A stretch of 64,000 nt of DNA from Pacificispira spongiicola. Its GTDB lineage: Bacteria > Pseudomonadota > Alphaproteobacteria > UBA8366 > Aestuariispiraceae. The translations under genes and the position numbers were made by a program. Position 1 is the first letter of the stretch. Every line of letters starts with the position of its first letter. The DNA lies in contig NZ_JABBNT010000002.1 in assembly GCF_012926505.1 (NCBI RefSeq), positions 558,001-622,000 of the forward strand. Reading direction: 5' to 3'. Of this stretch, positions 43,719-52,441 are shown piece after piece. The notes below the pieces were generated by a model, which was not told where the DNA came from, searched no databases, and saw only the letters and a list, made by a program, of their open reading frames with translations.

Positions 43719-45533
43719 GTGACCATACCAATCCGGATTGTTCTTGTTGTCGGCTTTTGCGGCCTGCTGGCGGTGTCGCTCGGCATCGTGATCTATACCG
43801 GCGTTTCCGGGGCCTTGAGCAATACGCTGGCCCTGATCGCGGGCAATTCCGTGCGTATGGTCGAAAATGCCGAACAACGGCTATCGGACGAATTGTCGCC
43901 GATCGAAGCCCAGGCCGCCTGGATTGCGGAAAGCTTCTCCTCCGGTCGTCTGACATTTGATGACCCGCAACGACTACGCCTCGCGCTTGAATCGTCCATG
44001 GCCGCCCTGCCGGATCTCGCCGGAATGATCGTCATCGACCGGTACGGGCATGGATTTCAGTTCCTGAGCAAATGGCAGGTTGTCGACGGTCCCTCGGTAC
44101 AGGAAGTCAATATTCTGGCAGATGGACTTCTGGCAAAAGCGCTGGAAAGCGCCAGGGAGATCAAGATTCCGGTCTGGCGGCGGCCGGTTTGGGTGCCGGA
44201 GCTTGCCCAAACCGCGATCAACCTGCACACACCGCTGGTTCGGGACGGGCACTTCCTCGGGCTGCTGATCCAGGGAAAGGCCGTCGCGGATTTGTCCAAC
44301 CGCTTGCGGGATTTCGATTGGACGGATTCCGGCGCGACGCCGTTCCTGTTGTATGACGGCAATCAGGTGCTGGCCCATCCCAGTTTGGCCGAAGGTGCCT
44401 TGAACGCCACCGAAGAAGCGCCCTTACCGACCGTTTCCGCCTTCGACGATCCGGTAATCCAGTCCCTGCCGATTATGGCGCCGTTGCGGCTCCAGGACTT
44501 TACCGAGGACGAGCGGTTCAAGCTGGGCCAGGTCTTTTTCGAAAACAGGCGATACCTGATATCCTACGCGCAGTTTTCCGGGCTGGCCGCCGACAAGCCG
44601 ATCACCGTCGGTCTGTATGTCGATGAAGACCAATATCGCCCCCTGCGGACGAAGATTTACGAAATGATCGGCGCCAGCCTTTCCGTTCTCGCCATATCCG
44701 TGGCCATCACCCTGTGGCTTGCGAAACAGACAGGACAACCGATACGCGCCCTGGCGGCGGCATCCAACCGCGTCGCGGCGGGTGACCTGGACCACGTTCC
44801 CGCCCTGCCCCACAGCCGACTGCGGGAGTTGGAGGCCGCGTCCCGCGGTTTCGAACGAATGGTCGCGGGCCTAAAGGAACGAGAACGAATTCTGGACCTG
44901 TTCGGGCGTGTCGTGCCGCAAAAGATCGCGGAACGGATGCTGCACGCCCCCGACGGCCTTTCCCCGCAACAAACCGAAGCGACGGTCCTATTTTGCGATT
45001 TGGCGCGCTTCACGAACATGACGGAGGAATTGGGGCCGGAAAAGGTCGTGACCGTCCTGAACGCCTACTTCACCGATCTGGTCGATGTCATTCACACATT
45101 CGACGGAATCGTCACCCAGTTCCAGGGCGACGCCATCCTCGCCGTCTTCAACCTGCCGATGGCCGATCCGGATCATGCCTTCAAGGCGATCGAGGCCGGG
45201 ACCGTCATTCAACGGCATCTCAATCGGCAATCCTATGAAGGCGAACGCCTAACCGCCCGCATCGGGATCGCGACGGGTCCGTTGATCGCCGCCCTGGTCG
45301 GGGCGGAATCCCGCCTGAACTATACGGTCCACGGCGACACGGTGAATGTGGCCGCGCGGCTAGAGGAACTGAACAAGGCGTTGGATACGCATATTCTGAT
45401 CGCGGAAAGTACGGTCAACGCGGCCAAGGCGCCTCTTGCGGCGGCGAACAACCCGAAACTAAAATCGCTGGGTCCGCAGACGATCCGCGGGCGCGAAACC
45501 CCCGTCACGGTCTTCACAACCACGTCGGACTAG
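43719..45533 (+). CDS. Receptor-type class III nucleotide cyclase
   Basis: 604 residues from a GTG start. Membrane span near residues 5-27, a periplasmic Cache-like sensor until about 312, second span near 313-335, HAMP linker about 337-395 and a class III cyclase domain from about 415. Metal aspartates are present in LFCDLARFT and FQGDAILAVF, and VHGDTVNVAARLEE has the Asn-Arg pair. The purine-specifying Lys that usually precedes the second Asp motif is replaced by Gln (TQFQGD). Makes cAMP (or possibly cGMP) in response to a periplasmic ligand. Divergent from the dihaem cytochrome. Confidence 0.87.
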   Translation: MTIPIRIVLVVGFCGLLAVSLGIVIYTGVSGALSNTLALIAGNSVRMVENAEQRLSDELSPIEAQAAWIAESFSSGRLTFDDPQRLRLALESSMAALPDLAGMIVIDRYGHGFQFLSKWQVVDGPSVQEVNILADGLLAKALESAREIKIPVWRRPVWVPELAQTAINLHTPLVRDGHFLGLLIQGKAVADLSNRLRDFDWTDSGATPFLLYDGNQVLAHPSLAEGALNATEEAPLPTVSAFDDPVIQSLPIMAPLRLQDFTEDERFKLGQVFFENRRYLISYAQFSGLAADKPITVGLYVDEDQYRPLRTKIYEMIGASLSVLAISVAITLWLAKQTGQPIRALAAASNRVAAGDLDHVPALPHSRLRELEAASRGFERMVAGLKERERILDLFGRVVPQKIAERMLHAPDGLSPQQTEATVLFCDLARFTNMTEELGPEKVVTVLNAYFTDLVDVIHTFDGIVTQFQGDAILAVFNLPMADPDHAFKAIEAGTVIQRHLNRQSYEGERLTARIGIATGPLIAALVGAESRLNYTVHGDTVNVAARLEELNKALDTHILIAESTVNAAKAPLAAANNPKLKSLGPQTIRGRETPVTVFTTTSD

Positions 45534-45536
45534 ACC

Positions 45537-45755
45537 ATGCGAGAAATCCTGCGCAGCAACGACCCCGTCGAACTGTCCTTCACGGAAGTCCTGCTGCGGG
45601 ACTCCGGGATAGACTGCATCCTGTTCGACGCGCATACGAGCATACTGGAAGGGTCGATCGGCGCCATTCCCCGGCGCCTGATGGTCGCGGACGATGATTT
45701 CGAGGCCGCCAAACGCCTTTTAACCGATGCAGGGCAGCGCGATGACAACGCCTGA
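45537..45755 (+). CDS. DUF2007 protein
   Basis: 72 residues, the small DUF2007 'putative signal-transducing' domain. Typical segments are REILRSNDPVELSFTEVLLR at the start, GIDCILFDAHTSILEG and IPRRLMVADDDFEAAKRLL. It starts 3 nt after the cyclase stop and overlaps the next gene by 14 nt, so it is cotranscribed with both. DUF2007 next to a tRNA methyltransferase gene is seen in many alphaproteobacteria, but its role is unclear. Confidence 0.85.
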   Translation: MREILRSNDPVELSFTEVLLRDSGIDCILFDAHTSILEGSIGAIPRRLMVADDDFEAAKRLLTDAGQRDDNA

Positions 45756-46497
45756 CCGTCACAGCACGGACGCCTTTCTGGGGGGGCGGATCGCCCTGCA
45801 CCAATCGAAAACCGGCTATCGCGCCGCCATGGACCCGGTCCTGTTGGCGGCGGCGGTCCCGGATATCGGACGCGGACGGGTCCTGGACCTGGGCTGCGGG
45901 AACGGTGCGGCCTTGCTGTGCTATGGGGCACGGGTTCCGGGCCCTGACCTCGTCGGGTTGGAATTGGATGGGGAGGCTGCCGACCTCGCCCGGGTGAATG
46001 CGGAAGAGAACGGGTTCGACGCCCGGTGCACCATCCTGCAAGGCGATATCATGACCCCGCCGGACGCTTTGACACCCGGCGGGTTCGACCAGGTCTTTGC
46101 CAACCCGCCCTATTTGGATGCCCGTACCGGAGAAGCCTCCCCCATCCCCGATCGCGCCCGGTCCAATGTCGAAGGGGAAGCCCGGTTGAAGGATTGGGTT
46201 TCCGCGCTGCTGCGCTTCGCCCGACCGAAAGGGGGGGTCACGATTGTCCATCGCGCCGACCGGACAGACGAAATCCTGGCACTATTGAGCCGTAAGGCCG
46301 GGGATATCACCGTTATCCCGCTGTGGCCGCGCTTGGGGCAACCGGCGAAGCGCGTTATCATCCGGGCACGGAAGGGCGTTCGCGGCGGCACGGTCCTGCA
46401 TCCCGGATTGGTATTGCACGGTCCCGCGGATGATCCCACGGCACGCTATACCCCCGCGGCGGCGGCCATCCTTCGAGACGGCGCGGCACTCGTTTGA
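45742..46497 (+). CDS. TrmN6-type tRNA1(Val) adenine-N6 methyltransferase family
   Basis: 251 residues from the ATG at 45742, overlapping DUF2007; an earlier ATG at 45727 is possible. N6-adenine methyltransferase motifs are RVLDLGCGNGAALLCYGA (SAM binding) and the catalytic FANPPYLDAR near residue 115. FLGGRIALHQSKTGYRAAMD is characteristic of the TrmN6/YfiC group that modifies A37 next to the anticodon. The exact tRNA target is by family inference. Confidence 0.87.
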   Translation: MTTPDRHSTDAFLGGRIALHQSKTGYRAAMDPVLLAAAVPDIGRGRVLDLGCGNGAALLCYGARVPGPDLVGLELDGEAADLARVNAEENGFDARCTILQGDIMTPPDALTPGGFDQVFANPPYLDARTGEASPIPDRARSNVEGEARLKDWVSALLRFARPKGGVTIVHRADRTDEILALLSRKAGDITVIPLWPRLGQPAKRVIIRARKGVRGGTVLHPGLVLHGPADDPTARYTPAAAAILRDGAALV

Positions 46498-46618
46498 TCG
46501 GGTCCCTGATTTTCCGTAGCGGATTGTCCCACGATTTTCGTAAACCCGCCTTTGCTTGCCGTTCCGGAATTGTGCAAGAATGGCCGTAAGGAATTTCTAT
46601 CGGAAGATCAGGGGAAAA

Positions 46619-48379
46619 ATGGCTGCCGGCGGTGATGTTACCTTCTTGGAAGATGCGGCCTTGTATCTTTCTGCGGCGGTTATCGCGGTACCGCTCTTCA
46701 AGCGCTTGAAACTCGGTTCCGTCCTGGGATATCTCGCTGCCGGGGCTGTCATCGGCCCGCATGTTCTGGGGGCCGTCGGGGATACGGAAAACGTCTTCGC
46801 CTTTGCCGAATTCGGCGTCGTGCTGCTGCTGTTCCTGATCGGCCTGGAACTGAAGCCCAGCCGATTGTGGGCCTTGCGCGGGGATATCTTCGGATTGGGC
46901 AGTATCCAGGTCTTCCTGACCGCCGCCGCCGTCGCCGCCTTCGGCGTCTATGCTCTGGGGGCGTCCTGGCAGGTCTGCGTGTTGGTCGGTATGGGACTGG
47001 CGCTCTCCTCCACCGCTTTCGGGCTTCAGTTGATGCAGGAACGCGGGGAATTGAACACGACATACGGTACCCGCGCCTTTTCGATCCTGCTGCTTCAGGA
47101 TTTGATGATCGCACCGATTCTGGCGCTGGCACCGTTGATGGCCCTGGGCGGCGGACAGGAAGCAGGATCGGACGGTTGGATCGCCGCCCTAGAAAGCATC
47201 GGGGCGGTCGCCGTCTTGATCCTGGCCGGAAAGTTCGCCCTGAACCCTATTTTCCGGATCATCGCCCAGACGAAGTCGCACGAAATCTTCATGGCGACGG
47301 CCTTGCTGCTTGTCGTCGGATCGGCCTTGCTGATGCAATGGTTCGGACTGTCCATGGCGCTGGGCGCCTTCCTGGCCGGGGTAATGCTGGCCGAAAGCGA
47401 ATACCGCCACCAGATCGAAGCCGATATCGAACCCTTCCGCGGGCTGCTGCTGGGCCTGTTCTTCATTGCCGTCGGCATGTCCGTGGACTTGGGCGTTGTC
47501 ATCACGGAATGGGCCTGGGTGGTCGGCGGCGCCATTCTGCTGTTGATCGTAAAAGGGGTCATCATCTATGGCCTGTGCCGGATTTTCCGGTCCTCCGCGC
47601 CGGAATCGGGCCTGATCGCCACGACCTTGCCGCAGGGTGGTGAGTTCGGATTCGTCGTCGTCGCCGAGGGTGTCGCTCTCGGCCTCGTCAGTGCCACCGA
47701 CGCCGGACTGCTGACGGCGCTTATTACCGTGTCCATGGCCCTTACGCCGCCGATCCGCATGGCGTTCGAACGCCTGGCGCCGCACCTGTGGCCCACCAAG
47801 ACGGATCACCTGCCCCGGCCGGGCGAGGAATCCGAACGCAACGGCGTAATCATTTTGGGCTTCGGACGCGTCGGGCAGATCGTCAGCCAGATTTTTCGCA
47901 TGAAGGGCATATCCGTCACCGCGATCGACGCGGACCCGAAACGGATCGAGGCGGCGAAACGGTTCGGCGCAAAGGTCTATTTCGGCGACGCCACGCGCCC
48001 GGATGTTCTGGCCGCCGCCGGGATGGCCGAGGCAAAATTGGTCTATGTCACCATCGACAACGCCGCCGCCTGTACGAAATCCATCGACGTCATCACCCAT
48101 CGCTTCCCCAATGTGCGCATCATGGCCCGCGCGCATGACCGTCTACACGCCTTGGACCTGCTGGACAGCGGGGCGGATTTCCTGATCCGGGATACGTTCG
48201 AAAGCTCCGTCAAACTGGCGGAAGAAGGGTTGCGCCGCCTCGATATCGATGTGGAGGAAATCGACCGCCTGCTGGAGGAATTCCGGCGCGTCGACGGCGA
48301 ACGCCTGATCCGCCAGAAAGCGGAAGGCATCTATGCCACGGCAGAAGACGGCGGCACCTTCCGATTGGATAAATCCTGA
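46619..48379 (+). CDS. CPA2 cation:proton antiporter with RCK domain (KefB/KefC-like)
   Basis: 586 residues from the ATG at 46619, with CAGGGGAAAA directly ahead; an in-frame ATG at 46556 is less likely. About 12-13 membrane helices (residues 10-385), with GSVLGYLAAGAVIGPHVLGA and GEFGFVVVAEGVALGL as family marks. A TrkA-N Rossmann domain follows from about residue 405 (NGVIILGFGRVGQIVSQIF) and a short acid tail. Similar to Kef potassium efflux systems, which in other bacteria respond to glutathione adducts; here no KefF/KefG ancillary protein is near. A ChaC-like glutathione enzyme lies elsewhere in the window (31255). Confidence 0.9.
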   Translation: MAAGGDVTFLEDAALYLSAAVIAVPLFKRLKLGSVLGYLAAGAVIGPHVLGAVGDTENVFAFAEFGVVLLLFLIGLELKPSRLWALRGDIFGLGSIQVFLTAAAVAAFGVYALGASWQVCVLVGMGLALSSTAFGLQLMQERGELNTTYGTRAFSILLLQDLMIAPILALAPLMALGGGQEAGSDGWIAALESIGAVAVLILAGKFALNPIFRIIAQTKSHEIFMATALLLVVGSALLMQWFGLSMALGAFLAGVMLAESEYRHQIEADIEPFRGLLLGLFFIAVGMSVDLGVVITEWAWVVGGAILLLIVKGVIIYGLCRIFRSSAPESGLIATTLPQGGEFGFVVVAEGVALGLVSATDAGLLTALITVSMALTPPIRMAFERLAPHLWPTKTDHLPRPGEESERNGVIILGFGRVGQIVSQIFRMKGISVTAIDADPKRIEAAKRFGAKVYFGDATRPDVLAAAGMAEAKLVYVTIDNAAACTKSIDVITHRFPNVRIMARAHDRLHALDLLDSGADFLIRDTFESSVKLAEEGLRRLDIDVEEIDRLLEEFRRVDGERLIRQKAEGIYATAEDGGTFRLDKS

Positions 48380-48431
48380 TCCTTCCCGGATATCCACGTC
48401 CTCCACACCATTCGCAATAGGATTCGCCGTC

Positions 48432-49247
48432 ATGGCATTCGATCTCGACCACTATCTCAACCGGTTGGGTCTGACCGAAAAGCCGGTCGGCGCCGACGGG
48501 CTGGCGCGCCTGCAAGAGGCGCAGATGCGCGCGATCCCGTTTGAGGCGATCGACCCGTTCCTGGGCATGCTGCCGGACCTCACCGACGACGGACTGTGGC
48601 AGAAACTGATCATCGACCGACGGGGCGGCTATTGTTTCGAACTCAACACACTCTTCGGGCTCGCCCTCGATGCACTGGAATATCGTCCGCAGATGTTGAT
48701 GTGCCGCGTCCGCCAGGGCGCGGATCGGGGCGGCGCGCGCACACATCTGGCGTTCACGGTTGAGGCCGACGGCGTTCGCTGGCTCTGCGATACGGGGTTC
48801 GGCGGTCCGGGGTCCCGCCGCCCACTGCATTTGGACAGCCGCGATCCGCAGACTATCGGGCAGGATGTCTTTCGCCTTCGAAACGATACGGCGACCGGCG
48901 AATTGGTCGTCGACAAGCAACAGGGCGACGGATGGTTCCCGCTCTACGGAACGGATTTCTCACCGGTCCAATTCGCGGATATCGAGGCCGCCAACTTCCT
49001 GTGTACCCATTGGAACCGCACGCCCTTTCAGACATTCCTGATGGCGGCGATCCTGACCGAAGCCGGGCGGGCGAGCCTGTTCAATCTTGCCTTCAAGCAT
49101 GTGAAGGACGGACAGGAAGAAACCCGCATGCTGGCCGACGCCCCGGAACTGGGCACGGTTCTGGAAACGGTCTTCGGTCTGAACTTTAATGATTCGACGG
49201 TTCAGGCGGTCTTCGATAAGGCCGCGAACGCGCCCCTTACCCGTTAA
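48432..49247 (+). CDS. nat: Arylamine N-acetyltransferase
   Basis: 271 residues from the ATG at 48432; the frame is open to 48333 without support. Transfers acetyl from acetyl-CoA to arylamines. The catalytic triad is complete: Cys68 (RGGYCFELN), His105 (GARTHLAFTV) and Asp120 (WLCDTGFGG). MRAIPFEAIDPFLG and SPVQFADIEAANFLCTHW are further family marks. Its end overlaps the converging MTA phosphorylase gene by 11 nt. Confidence 0.93.
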   Translation: MAFDLDHYLNRLGLTEKPVGADGLARLQEAQMRAIPFEAIDPFLGMLPDLTDDGLWQKLIIDRRGGYCFELNTLFGLALDALEYRPQMLMCRVRQGADRGGARTHLAFTVEADGVRWLCDTGFGGPGSRRPLHLDSRDPQTIGQDVFRLRNDTATGELVVDKQQGDGWFPLYGTDFSPVQFADIEAANFLCTHWNRTPFQTFLMAAILTEAGRASLFNLAFKHVKDGQEETRMLADAPELGTVLETVFGLNFNDSTVQAVFDKAANAPLTR

Positions 49248-50112
49248 GCACCCGCCCCGCGACGGCATCCAGCTTCGCCATGACGGCCGGGTCCCGCGCT
49301 TCCGGCGCGGTGATCAGCGCCATTTGCAGCGCCCGGTCGCAGCCGCAGGTCGGTTCCGCAGCCCACGTATTCAAACGTTTCGCCACCTCACGCACCAGAT
49401 CGCGCCCATGATCGGCGTTTTCCAGCAGGGTCTTGATAACCATTTCGACATCGACATGATCGTGATCGGGGTGCCAACAATCGTAGTCAGTCACCATGGC
49501 GACGGTCGCGTAACGCAGCTCCGCTTCGCGGGCCAGCTTGGCCTCCGGCATATTCGTCATGCCGATGACCGAACACCCCCAACTGCGATACAGTTCCGAT
49601 TCCGCGAGGGAGGAAAATTGCGGCCCTTCCATCACCATATAGGTCCCGCCGCGCGTATGCGGAATGGCCAGGGATTTCAGCCCGTCCTCGCACAAATCGC
49701 CAAGCCAGGACGATACCGGATGAGCCATGGACACATGCGCGACACAGCCCGGACCGAAGAAGCTTTTTTCCCGCGCGAACGTCCGGTCGATGAATTGGTC
49801 GACAATGACGAAATGGCCGGGCGGCAATTCTTCTTTCAACGATCCGCAGGCAGAAATCGATAGGATATCGGTGCAGCCCAACCGCTTCATCACGTCGATA
49901 TTGGCGCGATAGTTGATGGAACTCGGCGACTGAACATGCCCGCGACCGTGACGCGGCAGGAAGCGGAGCTTCGTTCCGTTCAAAACGCCGCACAACACGG
50001 CGTCGGACGGCTTGCCCCAGGGCGAGTCGACCGACACCCATTCGGCATCTTCCAGACCGTCTATCGCATAGAGACCGCTACCGCCGATGATTCCGAGCAC
50101 CCGTTCAGTCAT
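49237..50112 (-). CDS. mtnP: S-methyl-5'-thioadenosine phosphorylase
   Basis: 291 residues. Cleaves methylthioadenosine with phosphate to adenine and methylthioribose-1-phosphate, in methionine and polyamine salvage. LGIIGGSGLYAIDGL, FLPRHGRGHVQSPSSINYRA, SISACGSLKEELPPGHFVIV and the base-binding GMTNMPEAKLARE with DYDCWHPDHDHVDVEMV are diagnostic for MTAP rather than purine nucleoside phosphorylase. No other mtn gene adjoins. Confidence 0.95.
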   Translation of the reverse strand: MTERVLGIIGGSGLYAIDGLEDAEWVSVDSPWGKPSDAVLCGVLNGTKLRFLPRHGRGHVQSPSSINYRANIDVMKRLGCTDILSISACGSLKEELPPGHFVIVDQFIDRTFAREKSFFGPGCVAHVSMAHPVSSWLGDLCEDGLKSLAIPHTRGGTYMVMEGPQFSSLAESELYRSWGCSVIGMTNMPEAKLAREAELRYATVAMVTDYDCWHPDHDHVDVEMVIKTLLENADHGRDLVREVAKRLNTWAAEPTCGCDRALQMALITAPEARDPAVMAKLDAVAGRVLNG

Positions 50113-50130
50113 ATACCGATCTCCGCTGTT

Positions 50131-50793
50131 TTAAGCCGATCCCGCGGCCTTGATCGCCGCCCGGACGGCCTGCCGAAACATATCTTCCGTCAGGCGCCCC
50201 GTATTCGTGTTGTAACGCGAACAATGGTAGCTGTTTACCACGAAGATTTCGCGACTCGTTTTGTCTTCCACACGATGGACGGCTTCATGGGCGAATTTGT
50301 ACCCGGCGGGGCGCTGCCCCAGGACCCGCAGAATCGCTTCATGTGCGATACGGCCCAGGGTGAAGACCGTCTTCAGGTTGGTCATCGCCGCGATCTCATC
50401 GACCAGAAAAGGCCGACAGGCATTCATTTCCTGTCCGATCGGTTTGTTTTGCGGCGGCACACAGCGCACGGCATTGGCAATCCGGCACCCGGTGAGCCGT
50501 AGGCCATCGTCGGGCCTGCGGTCGTAGACTCCCTCCGCCAGACCTTCTTCAACCAGAACCTTATACAGGAGGTCTCCCGCCCAATCCCCGGTGAAGGGAC
50601 GTCCGGTTCGGTTCGCCCCTTGCAATCCGGGCGCCAGACCGAGAATCAGGATCGGCGCGTCCAACGGCCCGAAACTGGGGACCGGGGCATTCCACCAATC
50701 GGGATGCGCCGCCCTGTTTTCGGCGATGAACGCGTTCAACCGCGGACAGAGCGGACAATCCCGCGATGGGTTTTCGAAAACCGGCGTGCTCAC
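50131..50793 (-). CDS. udgB: Type 5 uracil-DNA glycosylase
   Basis: 220 residues from a GTG start that overlaps the preceding gene's stop by 4 nt. Family 5 (UDGb) enzymes remove uracil and other deaminated bases and hold a [4Fe-4S] cluster. Cluster Cys are Cys13 and Cys16 (DCPLCPRL), Cys in NAVRCVPP and Cys in NACRPFLV. Motif GLAPGLQGANRTGRPFTGD is the active-site loop, and HCSRYNTNTGRLTEDMF the base-flipping motif. It follows the NYN gene on the same strand and is probably cotranscribed. Confidence 0.93.
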   Translation of the reverse strand: MSTPVFENPSRDCPLCPRLNAFIAENRAAHPDWWNAPVPSFGPLDAPILILGLAPGLQGANRTGRPFTGDWAGDLLYKVLVEEGLAEGVYDRRPDDGLRLTGCRIANAVRCVPPQNKPIGQEMNACRPFLVDEIAAMTNLKTVFTLGRIAHEAILRVLGQRPAGYKFAHEAVHRVEDKTSREIFVVNSYHCSRYNTNTGRLTEDMFRQAVRAAIKAAGSA

Positions 50794-51506
50794 CGGTTGC
50801 CGGATCGGTCGGTGCGTTCGACAATAGCCTCGACGCCGGAATAATCGTCCTCGTCGTCGAACTCGTCGTCGCCTTCATAATCTTCTTCATCGCCGTCAAA
50901 ATCGGCGCTGGGCCCGCGCGGCGAGCGGCGCGGCGCGGTGCTGGCCTGGGTCGACGGGCGTGCCGGTTCGTGGAAGTTCCGGGCAATATCCTTGGCCAGA
51001 TCGTAAAGCTCGATGAAGTTGTCGGCCTGACGGCGCAATTCGTCCGCGATCATGGGCGGGGAGGATTTGATCGTGCTGACCACGCTGACCCGCACGCCGC
51101 GGCGCTGTACCGCCTCCACCAAGCTGCGGAAATCGCCGTCGCCGGAGAACAGGACGATGTGGTCGAGATGCTCCGTCATGTCGAGCATATCGATCGCCAG
51201 CTCCATGTCCATATTGCCTTTGATCCGCTGACGGCCTTGAGAATCCGTGTAGGATTTTGCCGGCTTCGTGACCATGGTATAGCCGTTGTAGTCAAGCCAA
51301 TCGACCAGCGGGCGGATCGGGGAATAGTCCTGATCCTCGAACAGCGCCGTGTAGTAGAAGGCACGGACAAGTCGGCCTTCCGTCTTGAACTGCGTCAGAA
51401 GCTTCTTGTAATCGATATCGAACCCCAGCGCCTTGGCCGCCGAATAAAGATTTGCCCCGTCAATGAATATGGCAAACTTCTCTTCTTTGTAGATTCCCAA
51501 CCGCAT
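50790..51506 (-). CDS. NYN-domain protein (LabA/DUF88, PIN-like)
   Basis: 238 residues from the ATG at 51506, with AAGGGAA ahead; the frame is open to 51632. The NYN fold covers residues 1-165: FAIFIDGANLYSAAKALG (Asp16), NMDMELAIDMLDMTEHL and IVLFSGDGDFRSLVEAVQRRG carry the acidic metal-binding residues of PIN-like nucleases. The C-terminus (180-238) is proline-rich, then strongly acidic (DFDGDEEDYEGDDEFDDEDD). Such LabA-type proteins are putative RNases. Pairs with UDGb by overlap and is divergent from rpoZ. Confidence 0.88.
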   Translation of the reverse strand: MRLGIYKEEKFAIFIDGANLYSAAKALGFDIDYKKLLTQFKTEGRLVRAFYYTALFEDQDYSPIRPLVDWLDYNGYTMVTKPAKSYTDSQGRQRIKGNMDMELAIDMLDMTEHLDHIVLFSGDGDFRSLVEAVQRRGVRVSVVSTIKSSPPMIADELRRQADNFIELYDLAKDIARNFHEPARPSTQASTAPRRSPRGPSADFDGDEEDYEGDDEFDDEDDYSGVEAIVERTDRSGNR

Positions 51507-51861
51507 GGCGGAATTCCCTTCGTATAAATTGTTTGCTGCTATGAATGCCGCCGCAGGCGCGAGAAAAAGCCTGTCAGCCTTCAATTCAATAACTTGTGGA
51601 AGATTCCTAGTCCGCGCCGAAACGTGTTTCAAGAAACGAAATGTAAAATGCTGTATACTTTACCGACATCGTCCCGGCGTTTCGCCAGGGTCCATTCGGG
51701 CGGGAATTCTACGGTTGAAATAGCAGGCGTTGACGCGTATATCCCCGTTTCCGGTGCGGATTTACGTTCGCGCCGCTGAATGACATGCGGTTGACCCGCC
51801 CCATCCCCGTCCCGCCGCCTGTGTCGGCCCGGGGGTTCGAACCGAACGAGGAAGTGAACAT
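51507..51861. other. 355-nt divergent intergenic region between the NYN gene and rpoZ
   Basis: No coding frame is convincing here. It holds the promoters of two divergent genes; a TATACT hexamer at 51654-51659 is a possible rpoZ -10 but no good -35 lies 16-18 nt away. TGTTTC at 51625-51630 and GAAACG at 51633-51638 form a small inverted repeat. No tRNA or other RNA gene is visible. Confidence 0.4.
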
Positions 51862-52257
51862 ATGGCCCGCGTTACCGTAGAAGATTGCGTCGAACAGGTT
51901 CCGAACCGCTTTGACCTTGTCATGCTGGCCGCTCAGCGCAGCCGCGACATTTCGAACGGCGCGGTGCTGCAGGTCGATCGCGACAACGACAAGAACCCCG
52001 TCGTGTCGCTGCGCGAGATCGCGGAGTCCAAGGTCGACAAGGAAGAGCTGAAGGACGAGTTGATCCGCGGTATGCAGCGTTTCATCGACACCGACGAGCC
52101 GGAAGAAGAGGACGATGTCCAGGTCTTCGAACAGGCCATGATCGGTGCCGCCGAAATGCCGCATATGGGCGATCCGGGCCCGATCCCGGCGGCGCCGAGC
52201 GACGATGACGGTCCGCTGGAAATGCCGCGTTTCGAAGACGCCGACGTCGACGACTGA
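51862..52257 (+). CDS. rpoZ: RNA polymerase omega subunit
   Basis: 131 residues. [32 protein letters not shown] and [11 protein letters not shown] are classical omega motifs. The subunit helps assemble beta' and takes part in ppGpp response. As in other alphaproteobacteria the tail is long and acidic ([14 protein letters not shown]). Precedes the ppGpp synthetase gene, and a terminator separates them. Good ribosome-binding site (GAGGAAGTGA). Confidence 0.96.
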   Translation: MARVTVEDCVEQVPNRFDLVMLAAQRSRDISNGAVLQVDRDNDKNPVVSLREIAESKVDKEELKDELIRGMQRFIDTDEPEEEDDVQVFEQAMIGAAEMPHMGDPGPIPAAPSDDDGPLEMPRFEDADVDD

Positions 52258-52282
52258 TCGCGAAAGCATCCAAAACGTCTCG

Positions 52283-52315
52283 GAAGCCCGGCCACAGCGC
52301 CGGGCTTCGTTTTTT
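52283..52315 (+). terminator. Terminator after rpoZ
   Basis: GAAGCCCGG (52283-52291) pairs perfectly with CCGGGCTTC (52300-52308) around 8 nt; GTTTTTT follows. Strong intrinsic terminator 26 nt after the rpoZ stop. Confidence 0.92.
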
Positions 52316-52441
52316 ACGTCCGTTCCAGTCGATTCGACCGCAGCGCGGCCTTGTTAATTGGGGTCGGGCGACACATTCTATCTTTATGGAAAGCCGCGCC
52401 TTTCGGCGGCTTGGAACGGTGTTTAAGGTCGCGCTGCGCTC

